From Variovorax fucosicus (GTDB lineage: Bacteria; Pseudomonadota; Gammaproteobacteria; Burkholderiales; Burkholderiaceae_C): a stretch of 64,000 bases of DNA. Positions 46,009 through 55,356 of this stretch are shown here, in pieces. Location of the stretch: NCBI RefSeq assembly GCF_030316825.1, contig NZ_JASZYU010000005.1, forward strand, positions 324,748 to 388,747, in the 5' to 3' direction. Position numbers and translations under genes: made by a program. Position 1 is the first letter of the stretch. Each line of letters starts with the position of its first letter. The notes beneath the pieces are model-generated. The model saw only the letters and a program-made list of their open reading frames with translations, was not told where the DNA came from and ran no database searches.

Positions 46009-46767
46009 ATGGCAAGCCTTGCCAAAAAGGATCTGTCGGCACCTTGCAGGCGTTGCGCTGAAACCTTGCAAGAGTGGGAGCGGTTTTGCCCGTTCTGCGG
46101 TGAGGATCAGGCCGCCGCGGTCGACGCCGACGATGCAGCTTCCCCGATCCAGCACACGGCCGAGGTTCCTGCTGCGGACAAAACCTTCGCCCCCATGGTT
46201 CTCGATTTTGCGAACACGGTGCAGCCCGATGCGGAGGAAATCATCGAGCTCCCCGAACCGATCGACGTGGACACGCCAGCGGAGGTGGGCGTCGTCCAAG
46301 CAGGCGCCCCCCAAAACGCGGACGGGCTTCGCGATGGCGAGGAAGCGAACCGCGCGGCGCGGTCGCTCACGCCCAGACGCAAGGCCGCCGTGGCGATCGG
46401 CATTGCGCTGGCGCTGATCGTGGGCCAGCTGACCTATCTGACGCTGGAGCGGGGCTATCTCGACAGCAGGGCCAGCACCGGCGGTCTTCCTGCAGTGAAG
46501 GCCGACCTGGCGCGCCTGCAGACCGCCCTGAATCGTGCCGACCTGGGCGCCGAGGCCACGGTGCCGGGCCGCGCCGCCGCGCCGGTCACGGCGGCCACGC
46601 CAGTCGCGCCCGCTATGCCGGTTGCCCCCGTTACCCCCGCTACGCCTGCCGCCGCCCCCGTTGCGCCTCCCCAGTCTCCCGCGCTTCCCGAAGCGCCGAC
46701 GGCGCAAGCCGCGGCGAATGGCTGCAGCGAAACCCTCGCGGCGCTGGCCCTGTGCCCGACGAAATAG
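46009..46767 (+). CDS. Zinc-ribbon membrane protein of unknown function
   Basis: 252-residue protein in three parts. An N-terminal zinc ribbon with two CxxC pairs (PCRRCAE, FCPFCGED) comes first. An acidic linker (about 30-115) leads to one membrane helix (AVAIGIALALIVGQLTYLTL). The Ala/Pro/Val-rich outer segment (about 180-230) ends in a short Cys-bracketed tail, GCSETLAALALCPTK. The tail resembles the tail of the TAXI receptor encoded next. No known function. Confidence 0.7.
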   Translation: MASLAKKDLSAPCRRCAETLQEWERFCPFCGEDQAAAVDADDAASPIQHTAEVPAADKTFAPMVLDFANTVQPDAEEIIELPEPIDVDTPAEVGVVQAGAPQNADGLRDGEEANRAARSLTPRRKAAVAIGIALALIVGQLTYLTLERGYLDSRASTGGLPAVKADLARLQTALNRADLGAEATVPGRAAAPVTAATPVAPAMPVAPVTPATPAAAPVAPPQSPALPEAPTAQAAANGCSETLAALALCPTK

Positions 46768-46846
46768 AGAACCAGAGACCCCCGCAAAAGAGAGCATCAC
46801 AAAAAAATGAGCCAGGCATCTCCTGGCGGTTCACCAAGGAGCGAAC

Positions 46847-47944
46847 ATGCCAACCAGATTCCTGCTGACCTTGCCATTGTGGATGGCCTTCCTCGCCTGT
46901 GCCGCCGCGGCCCCCCGGTCGGAATACAAAGCCCCCCGGGCCGAGTACAAGATCGTCACGGCATCCAAGACCGGCACTTACATCCAGATCGGGCGGGACC
47001 TGGCCGCATTGGTCGCCGAGCCGGCCGGGATCGGTCTCGAAGTGCTCGAGTCGAAGGGTTCGGCGGAGAACGTCCAGCGCATGCGTTTCGAGCCCGGCGT
47101 CAAGCTGGCACTGGTGCAGTCGGACGTCTACCAGGCGTTCCTCGACGAGGCGAAGGCCGGCAACACCGATGCCGACAACATCATCCGTCCGCTGCGCCTC
47201 ATCATGCCGCTCTATGACGAGGAGATCTATTTCATCGCGCGTGCCGATTCGCCACTGAACAGCATCCACGAGATCAAGAACAAGGTGATCGCCGTCGGGC
47301 CGCTGGGCAGCGGCACGGCCCTGACCTCGAGAACGCTCTACCAGCTGATGTTCGGCGAGGCGCTGTCGTCTGCCAACACGCAGTATCTGACCAACGAGGA
47401 GGCGCTGGCCAAGCTCACGGTCGACAAGTCCATCGACGTCGCCATCATCGTCGCCGGCCAGCCTGCCAAGCTGTTTTCCGACATGAAAGCCGAGGCACGC
47501 AACTACATCAAGATCCTGCGGCTCGACGATGCGGCACCAGAAACGGCGCGGGCGAAAAAAACCTACTTTCCGGCGGCGATACGTGCCACCAGCTATGCAA
47601 CCTGGCTCAAGTCCGACGTGCCCACCCTGACGGTCAAGGCCTACCTGGTCACCTACGACTACGGACTGCAGTCGACAGTCGGAAACCTGGGCCGCTTTGC
47701 CGAATCCCTGTGCACCAACTTTGACAATCTGCAAGCCAACGGACATCCCAAATGGAAGCAGGTGCGCCTGGAACTCCCCGCCCTGGGCCAGGGGTGGCGC
47801 TACTACGCACCGATGGAAAAGCGCATGCGCGCCTGCATCGCCCGCCGATCCGCCGTCGCTGCTTCGGCCGCAGCGCAGGCGGCGCTGCCGCCACCGCGCG
47901 CCTGCACGGAGCAGGAGGTGGTATTGGGGATTTGCAGGCGATGA
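46847..47944 (+). CDS. TAXI family TRAP transporter receptor
   Basis: 365-residue exported protein of the TAXI group (TRAP-associated extracytoplasmic immunogenic). The signal peptide is residues 1 to about 21 (LLTLPLWMAFLACAAA). Core motifs are KIVTASKTGTYIQIGRDLA, KLALVQSDVYQAF and VIAVGPLGSGTALTSRTL. An unusual Ala/Pro-rich extension ends in ACTEQEVVLGICRR. AAGGAG precedes the ATG. No TRAP membrane subunits are present, so its transport role is open; it may be a sensor. The stop overlaps the GNAT gene start. Confidence 0.85.
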   Translation: MPTRFLLTLPLWMAFLACAAAAPRSEYKAPRAEYKIVTASKTGTYIQIGRDLAALVAEPAGIGLEVLESKGSAENVQRMRFEPGVKLALVQSDVYQAFLDEAKAGNTDADNIIRPLRLIMPLYDEEIYFIARADSPLNSIHEIKNKVIAVGPLGSGTALTSRTLYQLMFGEALSSANTQYLTNEEALAKLTVDKSIDVAIIVAGQPAKLFSDMKAEARNYIKILRLDDAAPETARAKKTYFPAAIRATSYATWLKSDVPTLTVKAYLVTYDYGLQSTVGNLGRFAESLCTNFDNLQANGHPKWKQVRLELPALGQGWRYYAPMEKRMRACIARRSAVAASAAAQAALPPPRACTEQEVVLGICRR

Positions 47945-48393
47945 ATGTCATCTACCGAAGAGCAACACCTGAAGACACACCAGGCTGCATCGCCTTGAGA
48001 GGCAAGACGAGAGAGAACGCCTTCTCGATTGAGCAATTGAAGGCCATCGGCGTCACCCTAGAAAGCTGGCGAACCAGCATCGGTGACGGCTCCTTGCCCG
48101 GCTACGTCAGCACGGTCGAAGGGGAACTGGCGGGCTATTGCTTCGGCGAGCGAAACACGGGTGAGATCGCCGTCCTCGCGCTGCTGCCGGAGTACGAGGG
48201 CCACGGCATCGGCAAGGCGCTCCTTGACCTGATGATCGAGGAGTTCAGGGGGCTGGGTTTCAAGCGGCTCTTTCTCGGCTGCTCGCGCGACCCCGATGTT
48301 CGGTCCTATGGTTTCTACAGGCATCTGGGCTGGACGCCCACTGGCACGGTCAATGCGGCGAACGACGAGGTGCTCGAGTACCTTCCTTCATAG
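47941..48393 (+). CDS. GNAT family N-acetyltransferase
   Basis: 150-residue acetyltransferase. The acetyl-CoA loop is LPEYEGHGIGKALL, near residue 88. AVLALLPEYEG gives the central strand and YGFYRHLGWTPTG the conserved C-terminal part. It would acetylate an amine or protein; the substrate cannot be told. The ATG at 47941 overlaps the TAXI stop (ATGA). Confidence 0.85.
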   Translation: MNVIYRRATPEDTPGCIALRGKTRENAFSIEQLKAIGVTLESWRTSIGDGSLPGYVSTVEGELAGYCFGERNTGEIAVLALLPEYEGHGIGKALLDLMIEEFRGLGFKRLFLGCSRDPDVRSYGFYRHLGWTPTGTVNAANDEVLEYLPS

Positions 48394-48443
48394 GACGAAG
48401 CGGCCGATCGCCAGCGGCGAGCAACTCTGGGAGAATCCCGCGC

Positions 48444-49205
48444 TTGCCGCCGTTCAGCCCGATCCTCGACCCACATTTCTACGCCGCCGCAGTGCCGGCC
48501 GTGCTGCTGCTCGGCGTCAGCAAGAGCGGTTTCGGCGCCGGCTTCGGCTCGCTGGCCGTGCCGCTGATGGCCATGGCCGTCACCGTGCCCGAAGCGGCCG
48601 CCATCCTGATGCCGGTGCTGCTGCTGATGGACCTGCTCGGCATCGCGGCCTTTCGCCGCGACTTCGACCGCAAGCTGCTGATGTTCCTGATTCCCTGCGG
48701 GCTGGTCGGCACGCTGATCGGTACCCTGCTGTTCCGCCTGCTCTCGCCGCACACGGTGGCCGGCATCGTCGGTGTTTTCACGCTGCTGTTCCTGGCGCAG
48801 CGCCTGCTGTTGCCGCCGCGGCCCGACGCCGCACCGCCGTCGCGCATCGTCGGCGGCGTGTTGACCACGATCTCGGGCTTCACCAGCTTCATTGCCCATG
48901 CGGGTGGGCCGCCGGTCAACGCGTACGTCATTCCCATCAAGCTCACGCCCGTGGTGTTCACCGCCACCATGGCGTACTTTTTCTTCATCCTGAACCTGAG
49001 CAAGTGGGCACCGTACGCCTGGCTCGGGCTGCTCGACTGGCGCCACCTCGCCACCTCGTTGGTGCTGCTGCCGCTGGCACCGCTGGGGGTGTGGGCGGGC
49101 GTGCGCATCGCGCGCCGCATCAGCGCGGTCTGGTTCTATCGCATGCTGTACCTCGGCATGCTGTTGACCGGGCTCAAGCTGGTGTGGGACGGCTTCATTG
49201 CCTGA
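48444..49205 (+). CDS. TSUP family membrane transporter (TauE/SafE)
   Basis: 253-residue inner-membrane protein with about eight hydrophobic helices, of the sulfite exporter TauE/SafE family. LLLGVSKSGFGAGFGSLAVPLMA and the second repeat TTISGFTSFIAHAGGPPVNAYVIP are the family's two duplicated motifs. The start is TTG at 48444, preceded by GGGAG; no better in-frame start is seen. The family exports or imports small sulfur or carboxylate anions. Confidence 0.85.
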   Translation: MPPFSPILDPHFYAAAVPAVLLLGVSKSGFGAGFGSLAVPLMAMAVTVPEAAAILMPVLLLMDLLGIAAFRRDFDRKLLMFLIPCGLVGTLIGTLLFRLLSPHTVAGIVGVFTLLFLAQRLLLPPRPDAAPPSRIVGGVLTTISGFTSFIAHAGGPPVNAYVIPIKLTPVVFTATMAYFFFILNLSKWAPYAWLGLLDWRHLATSLVLLPLAPLGVWAGVRIARRISAVWFYRMLYLGMLLTGLKLVWDGFIA

Positions 49206-49219
49206 AGGAGTTTCCATCC

Positions 49220-49975
49220 ATGTCTCGCCTTACCGTTCTCACCGGCGCCTCGCGCGGCCTGGGCCGCGCCATGGCGCAGCAACTGCTGCAGCCCGGCGCC
49301 ACGCTGCTGTGCATCTCGCGTCACAGCGATGCCGCGCTGCTGCAGCAAGCGAAGGCGGCCGGCGCCACGCTCGAGCAGTGGGAGCAGGACTTGTCGGAGC
49401 CGGTCGCGGCGGTAGCCCGTCTCACCGCCTGGTTGCAGGCCATCGACTCTGCGCGCTTCGCGCGCGCCACGCTCGTCAACAACGCCGGCACCATCGGCCA
49501 GCCGCGTCCGCTGGCCGACGGCGTCGCGGCCGAACTCGCGCAGGCGCTGCGTGTGGGGCTTGAAGCGCCGATGCTTCTGGCCGGCGCCTTCCTCGGTGCC
49601 ACACGCGACTGGGCGGGCCGGCGCGAAGTGCTCAATATCTCGTCGGGCCTGGGCCGCAACGCGATGGGCAGCCAGGCGCCGTACTGTGCAGCCAAGGCCG
49701 GCATGGATCACTTCTCGCGCGCCGTGGCGCTGGAGCAGGCCGCGTTGCCCAACGGCGCGAAGATCGTTTCGCTCGCGCCGGGCGTGATCGACACCGACAT
49801 GCAGATCCAGCTGCGCGGCACGTCGGCCGAGGCGTTCCCGGATCGCGAGCGCTTCGTGCAGCTGAAGGCGCAGGGCATGCTGGATTCGCCGGCAACAGCG
49901 GCCGCGAAGGTGCTCGCCTACCTGGACCGCGCCGACTTCGGCAGCAAGCCGGTGGCGGATGTGCGGGACGCCTGA
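49220..49975 (+). CDS. Short-chain dehydrogenase/reductase (sepiapterin reductase-like)
   Basis: 251-residue SDR. The cofactor turn is LTGASRGLGRAMA. NNAGTIGQP, a Ser in NISSGLGR and the Tyr-Lys pair in APYCAAKAGMD make up the active site. The AAGGAG site lies just before the ATG at 49220, 14 bases after the TSUP stop. Substrate unknown. The long in-frame extension upstream to 48296 is a shadow of the TSUP gene. Confidence 0.87.
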   Translation: MSRLTVLTGASRGLGRAMAQQLLQPGATLLCISRHSDAALLQQAKAAGATLEQWEQDLSEPVAAVARLTAWLQAIDSARFARATLVNNAGTIGQPRPLADGVAAELAQALRVGLEAPMLLAGAFLGATRDWAGRREVLNISSGLGRNAMGSQAPYCAAKAGMDHFSRAVALEQAALPNGAKIVSLAPGVIDTDMQIQLRGTSAEAFPDRERFVQLKAQGMLDSPATAAAKVLAYLDRADFGSKPVADVRDA

Positions 49976-49995
49976 TTTTTGCAAGGAGAAACCCG

Positions 49996-50655
49996 ATGTC
50001 GAAACTTTGTGTCCGCAGCTTCGCGATTTCCATCGACGGCTACGGTGCCGGGCCGAACCAGGATCTCCAGAACCCGCTCGGCGTCAGGGGCCCGGAGCTG
50101 ATGGAGTGGTTCTTCCACACGCGCGCGTGGCGCAAGATGCACGGCGGGGACGACGGAGAGACGGGCGTCGACAACGGCATTGCGGAGCAGGGCTTTGCCG
50201 GAATTGGTGCCTGGATCCTGGGGCGCAACATGTTCGGCCCTGTCCGAGGTCCGTGGCCGGACGACAGCTGGAAGGGCTGGTGGGGCGACGAGCCGCCGTA
50301 TCACACGCCCGTCTTCGTGCTGACGAACCATCCGCGGGCGCCGCTCACGATGGCGGGCGGCACGGAGTTCCGTTTCGTCACCGAGGGCATTCACGCCGCG
50401 CTGGAGCAGGCGACCGCCGCAGCGGGTGGCCGCGATGTTCGCCTGGGTGGCGGTGTGTCGACGGTTCGGCAGTTCCTGCGTGCCGGGCTGATCGACGAGT
50501 TGCACCTCGCCATCCGCCCCGTCTTGCTGGGTTCGGGGGAGCATCTCTTTCAGGGCATCGACACCCATGCCCTGGGCTACGAATGTGCAAGGCATGTCGC
50601 TGGCGAGCGTGCGACCCACGTCTTTCTGCAGCGGCGGGCAGCCGCAGAAAAATAG
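49996..50655 (+). CDS. Dihydrofolate reductase-like family protein (RibD C-terminal)
   Basis: 219-residue protein of the DHFR/RibD C-terminal superfamily. SFAISIDGYGAGPNQ opens it, ILGRNMFGPVRGPW is the nucleotide-binding piece, and DVRLGGGVSTVRQFLRAGLIDEL with RPVLLGSGEHLF completes the fold. These stand-alone proteins are NADPH-dependent reductases of unknown substrate. AAGGAG precedes the ATG. It is convergent with the MarR gene. Confidence 0.87.
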   Translation: MSKLCVRSFAISIDGYGAGPNQDLQNPLGVRGPELMEWFFHTRAWRKMHGGDDGETGVDNGIAEQGFAGIGAWILGRNMFGPVRGPWPDDSWKGWWGDEPPYHTPVFVLTNHPRAPLTMAGGTEFRFVTEGIHAALEQATAAAGGRDVRLGGGVSTVRQFLRAGLIDELHLAIRPVLLGSGEHLFQGIDTHALGYECARHVAGERATHVFLQRRAAAEK

Positions 50656-50673
50656 CGACTGCCAGAGGCAACG

Positions 50674-51147
50674 TCAGAGGTACAGCTTCTGCAGCAGCTT
50701 GATCAGGCTCTCGCGCTCGCGCGCCGACAGCTTGGCGCTCGCATCGAGTTCGAGCTGCACCACCGCCGCTTCGGCCTCGCGAACGAGCTTCTTGCCTGCG
50801 GTCGTGAGGTGCAGGCCGACGGCGCGGCCGTCGTGGGGGTGCGGGCGGCGCTCGATCAGGCCGCGGCTGTCCATCGCGGCGATCAGGCTCACCAGGTTGG
50901 GCGGCAGGATGTCGAGCGTGGCGCAGAGCTGGCGCGACGTGGCGCCCGGGTTGTGCGCCAGCAGCGAAAGCACCGAAAAATCCACCTGCTTGAGCCCGTA
51001 GGCCGCCATGCGCTCGGCGAACACCGCGCTGATGGTGAGCCAGGCGCGGCGGGTGTTGTAGCCGACCAGTGTTTCAAGCACGCGCGTGTCCAGCCGTTCG
51101 GTGCGGGTGGTGGGGGGATCGATCCTGCTGCTGCGCTGGATGGCCAT
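50674..51147 (-). CDS. MarR family transcriptional regulator
   Basis: 157-residue winged-helix regulator. DFSVLSLLAHNPGATSRQL then LDILPPNLVSLIAAMDSRGLIERRPHPHDGRA form the helix-turn-helix and wing. It lies just downstream of the acyl-CoA dehydrogenase that ends the phenylpropanoid-type operon, on the same strand, so it could be the local repressor that responds to an aromatic acyl-CoA, as FerC/FerR-type MarR proteins do. The link is by position only. Confidence 0.88.
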   Translation of the reverse strand: MAIQRSSRIDPPTTRTERLDTRVLETLVGYNTRRAWLTISAVFAERMAAYGLKQVDFSVLSLLAHNPGATSRQLCATLDILPPNLVSLIAAMDSRGLIERRPHPHDGRAVGLHLTTAGKKLVREAEAAVVQLELDASAKLSARERESLIKLLQKLYL

Positions 51148-51175
51148 GTTGCAAGCGTAACCCGTAGCGCGCGTT

Positions 51176-52912
51176 TCAGGCTACCGCGACGGGCGCCGTG
51201 ACGGCCTCGCACGCGCGCTTGACCATGCCGAGCCGCATCTCGAACTCCGGGAGCAGGTGGCGCCGGAAGGCCGCCGACGGCACCGACCAGCGCGCCGGCT
51301 CCGGCGCGGACGCTGCCGCCACGTCGATGCGCGCCCAGGCCCAGGCCATCAGCGTCAGCATCACCACGCGCAGGTAGTCGTCGGCCACCTCGTACGGCAG
51401 CGAGGGGTTGGCATGTGCCGCCATCGCGACCGTGGTGGTCAGGTAGCGCAGCTGCGCCAGCCGGCGCTGCGCGTCGGCATCGGTGTCGCGCGCCGCTTCG
51501 AGCTCGTCGCGCAGCTCGACCAGCAGCTTGCCCATGCCCGTGCCGCCGTCGGGCAGAACCTTGCGCACCAGCAGGTCGATCGCCTGGATCTCGTTGGTGC
51601 CTTCGTAGATCATCGACACGCGCGCATCGCGCACCGTCTGCTCGATGCCCCATTCACGCACGTAGCCATGCCCACCGAACACCTGCAGGCATTCGCTCGC
51701 GCCCTGAAAACCCTGCTGCGTGCAGGCCGCCTTGAGCACTGGCGTGATCAGCGCGCACCAGCGCTGCGCGCGTTCCCGCGTGGCGCCGTCGGCATCGTGC
51801 TTCGCCACGTCGAGCATCAGGGCGGTGCGGTAGGCGAGCACCCGCGCGCCGTCGATCCAGGCGCGCTGGCTGTCGAGGATGCGGCGCATGGCCGGGTGCT
51901 CGATCAGCAGGTCGGCCGCGTCGTTCGGGCCGCGGCTTGCGGGCGCTTGCGGCGCACGCATCTGGCGCCGCTCGCGGGCGTACGCGTCGGCCTTCTGCCA
52001 GGCCGAATCGAGCAGGCCGATGCCCTGCAGCGCAGTGTGCAGCCGTGCCGAATTCATCATCACGAACATCGCCTGCAGGCCACGGTTCGGCTCGCCGATG
52101 AGCCAGCCGACGGCTTCGTCGAACCGCATCTGGCAGGTCGGGCTGCCGTGCAGGCCCATCTTCTCTTCGATGCGCTCGCAGTGCACCCCGTTGCGCGTGC
52201 CGTCGGGCAGCACCTTGGGCACGAGCACCAGCGAGAGGCCCTTGGGGCCCGTCGGTGCATCGGGCAGGCGGCACAGCACCAGATGCACGATGTTGTCGCT
52301 CAGGTCGTGCTCGCCGCCCGAAATGAAGATCTTGCTGCCGCTCACGCGCCAGCTGCCGTCGGGCTGCGCGGTGGCGCGCGTGCGCACCTGGCCCAGGTCG
52401 CTGCCCGCGTGCGCTTCGGTCAGACACATCGTGGCCAGCCACTCGCCGCTCGCGATCTTCGGCAGGTACGCGCGCGCAAGCGCGTCGCTGCCGTGGTGCT
52501 TCAGGCATTCGTAGGCGCCGTGCAGCAGGCCGGGCGCCATGTTGAAGCCCTGGTTGGAGGCACTGAGCCATTCCGAGACGATCGCCGTCATCAGCGCGGG
52601 CAGGCCCTGGCCACCGTCTTCGGGTGCCGCGGCCAGCGCCGGCCAGCCGGCCTGCCAGAACGCGCGATACGCGTCGGCAAAGCCGGGCGGCGAGGTGACT
52701 TCGCCGCACTCGAAGCGGCAGCCGGCCTCGTCGCCGCTGCGGTTCAGCGGTGCAATCACCTCGCCGACGAAGCGGCCGGCCTCGTCGAGCAACTGCGCCT
52801 GCAGCGCTTCGTCGAACTCGGCGAAAGGTGCCAGGGCGCGCAGCTTCGGCGTGGTGCCGAGCACCGCGTCGAGCACGAAGTGCTGGTCTTCGGGGCGGGG
52901 TTGGTAGTTCAA
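51176..52912 (-). CDS. Acyl-CoA dehydrogenase (with C-terminal extension)
   Basis: 578-residue acyl-CoA dehydrogenase of the long type. CLTEAHAGSDLGQVRT is the FAD-binding strand, SGSKIFISGGEHDL the substrate loop. LQVFGGHGYVREWGIEQTVRD, then IYEGTNEIQAIDLL with the catalytic Glu, follow; a helical extension makes up the last 110 residues. I place the start at a TTG (52912) that overlaps the stop of the tannase gene (TTGA). It could oxidise a dihydrocinnamoyl-CoA or a fatty acyl-CoA; the neighbours favour an aromatic side chain. Confidence 0.85.
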   Translation of the reverse strand: MNYQPRPEDQHFVLDAVLGTTPKLRALAPFAEFDEALQAQLLDEAGRFVGEVIAPLNRSGDEAGCRFECGEVTSPPGFADAYRAFWQAGWPALAAAPEDGGQGLPALMTAIVSEWLSASNQGFNMAPGLLHGAYECLKHHGSDALARAYLPKIASGEWLATMCLTEAHAGSDLGQVRTRATAQPDGSWRVSGSKIFISGGEHDLSDNIVHLVLCRLPDAPTGPKGLSLVLVPKVLPDGTRNGVHCERIEEKMGLHGSPTCQMRFDEAVGWLIGEPNRGLQAMFVMMNSARLHTALQGIGLLDSAWQKADAYARERRQMRAPQAPASRGPNDAADLLIEHPAMRRILDSQRAWIDGARVLAYRTALMLDVAKHDADGATRERAQRWCALITPVLKAACTQQGFQGASECLQVFGGHGYVREWGIEQTVRDARVSMIYEGTNEIQAIDLLVRKVLPDGGTGMGKLLVELRDELEAARDTDADAQRRLAQLRYLTTTVAMAAHANPSLPYEVADDYLRVVMLTLMAWAWARIDVAAASAPEPARWSVPSAAFRRHLLPEFEMRLGMVKRACEAVTAPVAVA

Positions 52913-54633
52913 GGGCTGCAGGAGAAGCTGGTTGCGCGTTCCGGGTCGCCGCCCTTGTAGCGCGCGACTTGCGGGTAGGGGCAGAGTGGCCGGGTGCGCG
53001 TGGCAGACCAGCCGGCCGGCAGCTCGGCATTGGCGGCGTTGGAACCAGCGCCGCGTGCGCTGGCCGTCACCGAAGCGGGCGCCTCGCCACGCTCGACCCA
53101 GCCGACCAGCGCGCTCAGCATGTCGAACTGGTCGGTGGCCGGGCCGCCTGAGCAGTGGTTCATGCCGGGAACCGGAAAGTAGCGCGCAAAGGCCGTGGCG
53201 TTGCCGCCGTTGGCGGCCTGCAGCCGCTCGTACCAGGCGGCGGTGTCGTCGGACGAGAACACCGGGTCGCTGGTGCCGTGATAGACCATCATCTTCGCGC
53301 CACGGTTGCGCAGCGTGGCGAGGTTGGCTGCGTCGGGTGGCGTCATGAAGGTCATGGCCGATTCGCGGTAGACGCCATCGGTCGCATCGATCAGGGGCGC
53401 GTCGCGATCCATGTCGAAGCCCAGTGCAAACGCCAGGCCACCGGGTCGAGCAGCCAGCGGCGGCGAGGTGAAGATGAAGCCGACCGCGCCGGGGTCGCGG
53501 GTCTGCGAGCTGTTGAATTTCCAGTCGCGCCAGTTGCTGCCGCTGATGCCGCTGTCGAACGGAAAGCTGCTGTAGATCCCGCGGCCTGCGCTGTTGCGCG
53601 CACCGGCGAAGACGTTGTTCAACGCCGTCTTCTGCGGCGCGCTGAGGCAACTGCCGTCACGCACGCCGGCGGCGCAGGTTGGCACGGCCGCGTCGAGCTT
53701 GAAGCGCGCCTGGCAGGCTTTGACGTCCGACACGATGCCGTCGGCCAGACCATCGAGCGCATCGCATTGCGCCACGATCTTGTTGCTCACCAGCGTGAGT
53801 TCGGCGGGCGTGAAGGCGCTTTGCAGATCAGGCAGGCCGGCCGGCGTCTGCGCGCTCGCCACCTTTGCATATTGCTGGGCGCCGTAGAGCTGCGCCACGG
53901 CAGCGCGCGGCAGGTTGTAGCCGGGGTTGCCGGCCAGGATGCCGTCGTACTCGCCGGCCGAGCGTGCGGCCGCCACCATCGCGTGCCGGCCGCCGTTGGA
54001 GCAACCGCCGATGTAGGAGCGATCGGGCCCGCGGCCATAAGCCTGAGCGATGACGTTCTTCGCCATCGGCGTGAGCTGGGCGACCGCGTTGTAGCCGTAG
54101 TCGAGCCGCGCCTGCGGGTCGATGGCGAAGAGCGGGCCGAGCGAGCCGGCATGCCCGGCGTCGGAGCTGATCACCGCAAAGCCCATCTGCAGCGCGCTGG
54201 TGGTCGGAGCACCGCCGCCGATGCCGCCCATCGCGGGCACCACCGCGCCATCGAGGCCGCCGTTGGCCTGGTAGAAGAAGCGCCCGTTCCATGCAACCGG
54301 CAGGCGCATCTCGAAGCCGATGGCATAGGTGTTGCCGTCCACCGGGCTCTTGCGCTCGGCCATCCTGCCCAGCACCAGGCAGTGCGCCGGCGCAGGTTGG
54401 CTGGCATTGCCGACGGTCACCGGGCCCGCGGCCACAGACGTCACGCTGGTGTAGACGACACCGGCGCGTGCAGCCCGGGCTGCCAGATCGGTGCAGGCCT
54501 GCAAGGTACCGGGGCGCGCTGCCGCCAGTTGCGGCAGCGGCCCGTCGCTGCGGCCGGTGCCGACACAGGCCGCCAGCAGTGCGACAGAACCGAGTGCCGC
54601 CGCGGCGGCCAGGGCGGGTTTTGTCTTGGTCAT
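52909..54633 (-). CDS. Tannase/feruloyl esterase family lipoprotein
   Basis: 574-residue exported esterase. The N-terminus is a lipoprotein signal (ALGSVALLAACVG, lipobox Cys at about residue 23). Catalytic features of the tannase family are IGGCSNGGRHAMVAAARS with the nucleophile Ser, a late Asp in YHGTSDPVFSSDDTA and the His of FPVPGMNHCSGGP. It would free hydroxycinnamic or gallic acids from esters outside the cytoplasm. The start overlaps the LivF stop (ATGA), tying ester hydrolysis to the uptake genes of the operon. Confidence 0.88.
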   Translation of the reverse strand: MTKTKPALAAAAALGSVALLAACVGTGRSDGPLPQLAAARPGTLQACTDLAARAARAGVVYTSVTSVAAGPVTVGNASQPAPAHCLVLGRMAERKSPVDGNTYAIGFEMRLPVAWNGRFFYQANGGLDGAVVPAMGGIGGGAPTTSALQMGFAVISSDAGHAGSLGPLFAIDPQARLDYGYNAVAQLTPMAKNVIAQAYGRGPDRSYIGGCSNGGRHAMVAAARSAGEYDGILAGNPGYNLPRAAVAQLYGAQQYAKVASAQTPAGLPDLQSAFTPAELTLVSNKIVAQCDALDGLADGIVSDVKACQARFKLDAAVPTCAAGVRDGSCLSAPQKTALNNVFAGARNSAGRGIYSSFPFDSGISGSNWRDWKFNSSQTRDPGAVGFIFTSPPLAARPGGLAFALGFDMDRDAPLIDATDGVYRESAMTFMTPPDAANLATLRNRGAKMMVYHGTSDPVFSSDDTAAWYERLQAANGGNATAFARYFPVPGMNHCSGGPATDQFDMLSALVGWVERGEAPASVTASARGAGSNAANAELPAGWSATRTRPLCPYPQVARYKGGDPERATSFSCSP

Positions 54634-55355
54634 TTCTTTGTCCCCAGGTAGGTATCGATCACACGGGAGTCGCCGGCCAGATCGCGCGCCGGGCCTTCGA
54701 GGCTCACGCTGCCCATTTCGAGCACGTAGCCGTGGTCGGCCACTTCGAGTGCGGCACGCGCGTTCTGCTCGACCAGCAGGATGGTCACGCCGGTCGCGCG
54801 CAGCGCGCTCACGGTGCGAAAGATCTCCTGCACCACCAGCGGCGCGAGACCGAGGCTGGGCTCGTCGAGCATCAGCAGCGTGGGGCGCGACATCAGCGCG
54901 CGGCCGACCGCCAGCATCTGCCGCTCGCCGCCGGAGAGCGTGCCGGCCAGTTGGGCGCGGCGCTCCTTCAGGCGCGGAAACAGCGTGTAGACCTGTTCGA
55001 TCTGATCGCGCCACTGGCGGTTGCGCAGCCGCACCTGGCGGAACGCGCCCAGCACCAGGTTGTCTTCCACCGGCATGGTGCCGAACAGCTCGCGCTTCTC
55101 GGGCACCAGCGCGATGCCCAGCATCACGCGTTCTTCGAGCGACAGGCTGCCGATGGCGCGACCCTGAAACTCGATCGCTCCGCTGGCGGGCAGCACGCCC
55201 ATCAGCGCGTTCAGCAGCGTGGACTTGCCGGCGCCGTTGGGCCCGATCACGGTGATCACGCTGCCCTTGTCGGCCTGCAGGTTGATGCCGTGCAACACCT
55301 CGGCACGGCCGTAGCCGGCGCGCAGGTTGCGGATCTGCAAAAGAGGGGTGCTCAT
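54630..55355 (-). CDS. livF: Branched-chain-type ABC transporter ATP-binding protein LivF
   Basis: 241-residue LivF-type ATPase. Walker A is GPNGAGKSTLLN, signature LSGGERQML, Walker B LLMLDEPSLGLAP; the conserved ending is VIDTYLG. It belongs with the fused LivM-LivG, LivH and LivK proteins encoded upstream. In this operon the transporter likely carries an aromatic acid rather than leucine. Confidence 0.92.
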   Translation of the reverse strand: MSTPLLQIRNLRAGYGRAEVLHGINLQADKGSVITVIGPNGAGKSTLLNALMGVLPASGAIEFQGRAIGSLSLEERVMLGIALVPEKRELFGTMPVEDNLVLGAFRQVRLRNRQWRDQIEQVYTLFPRLKERRAQLAGTLSGGERQMLAVGRALMSRPTLLMLDEPSLGLAPLVVQEIFRTVSALRATGVTILLVEQNARAALEVADHGYVLEMGSVSLEGPARDLAGDSRVIDTYLGTKK

Positions 55356-55356
55356 G

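Noticed and set aside
45867..46061. 64-codon frame in the gap before the zinc-ribbon gene
   Set aside because: No ribosome site, no family features, and it overlaps the start of the next gene.
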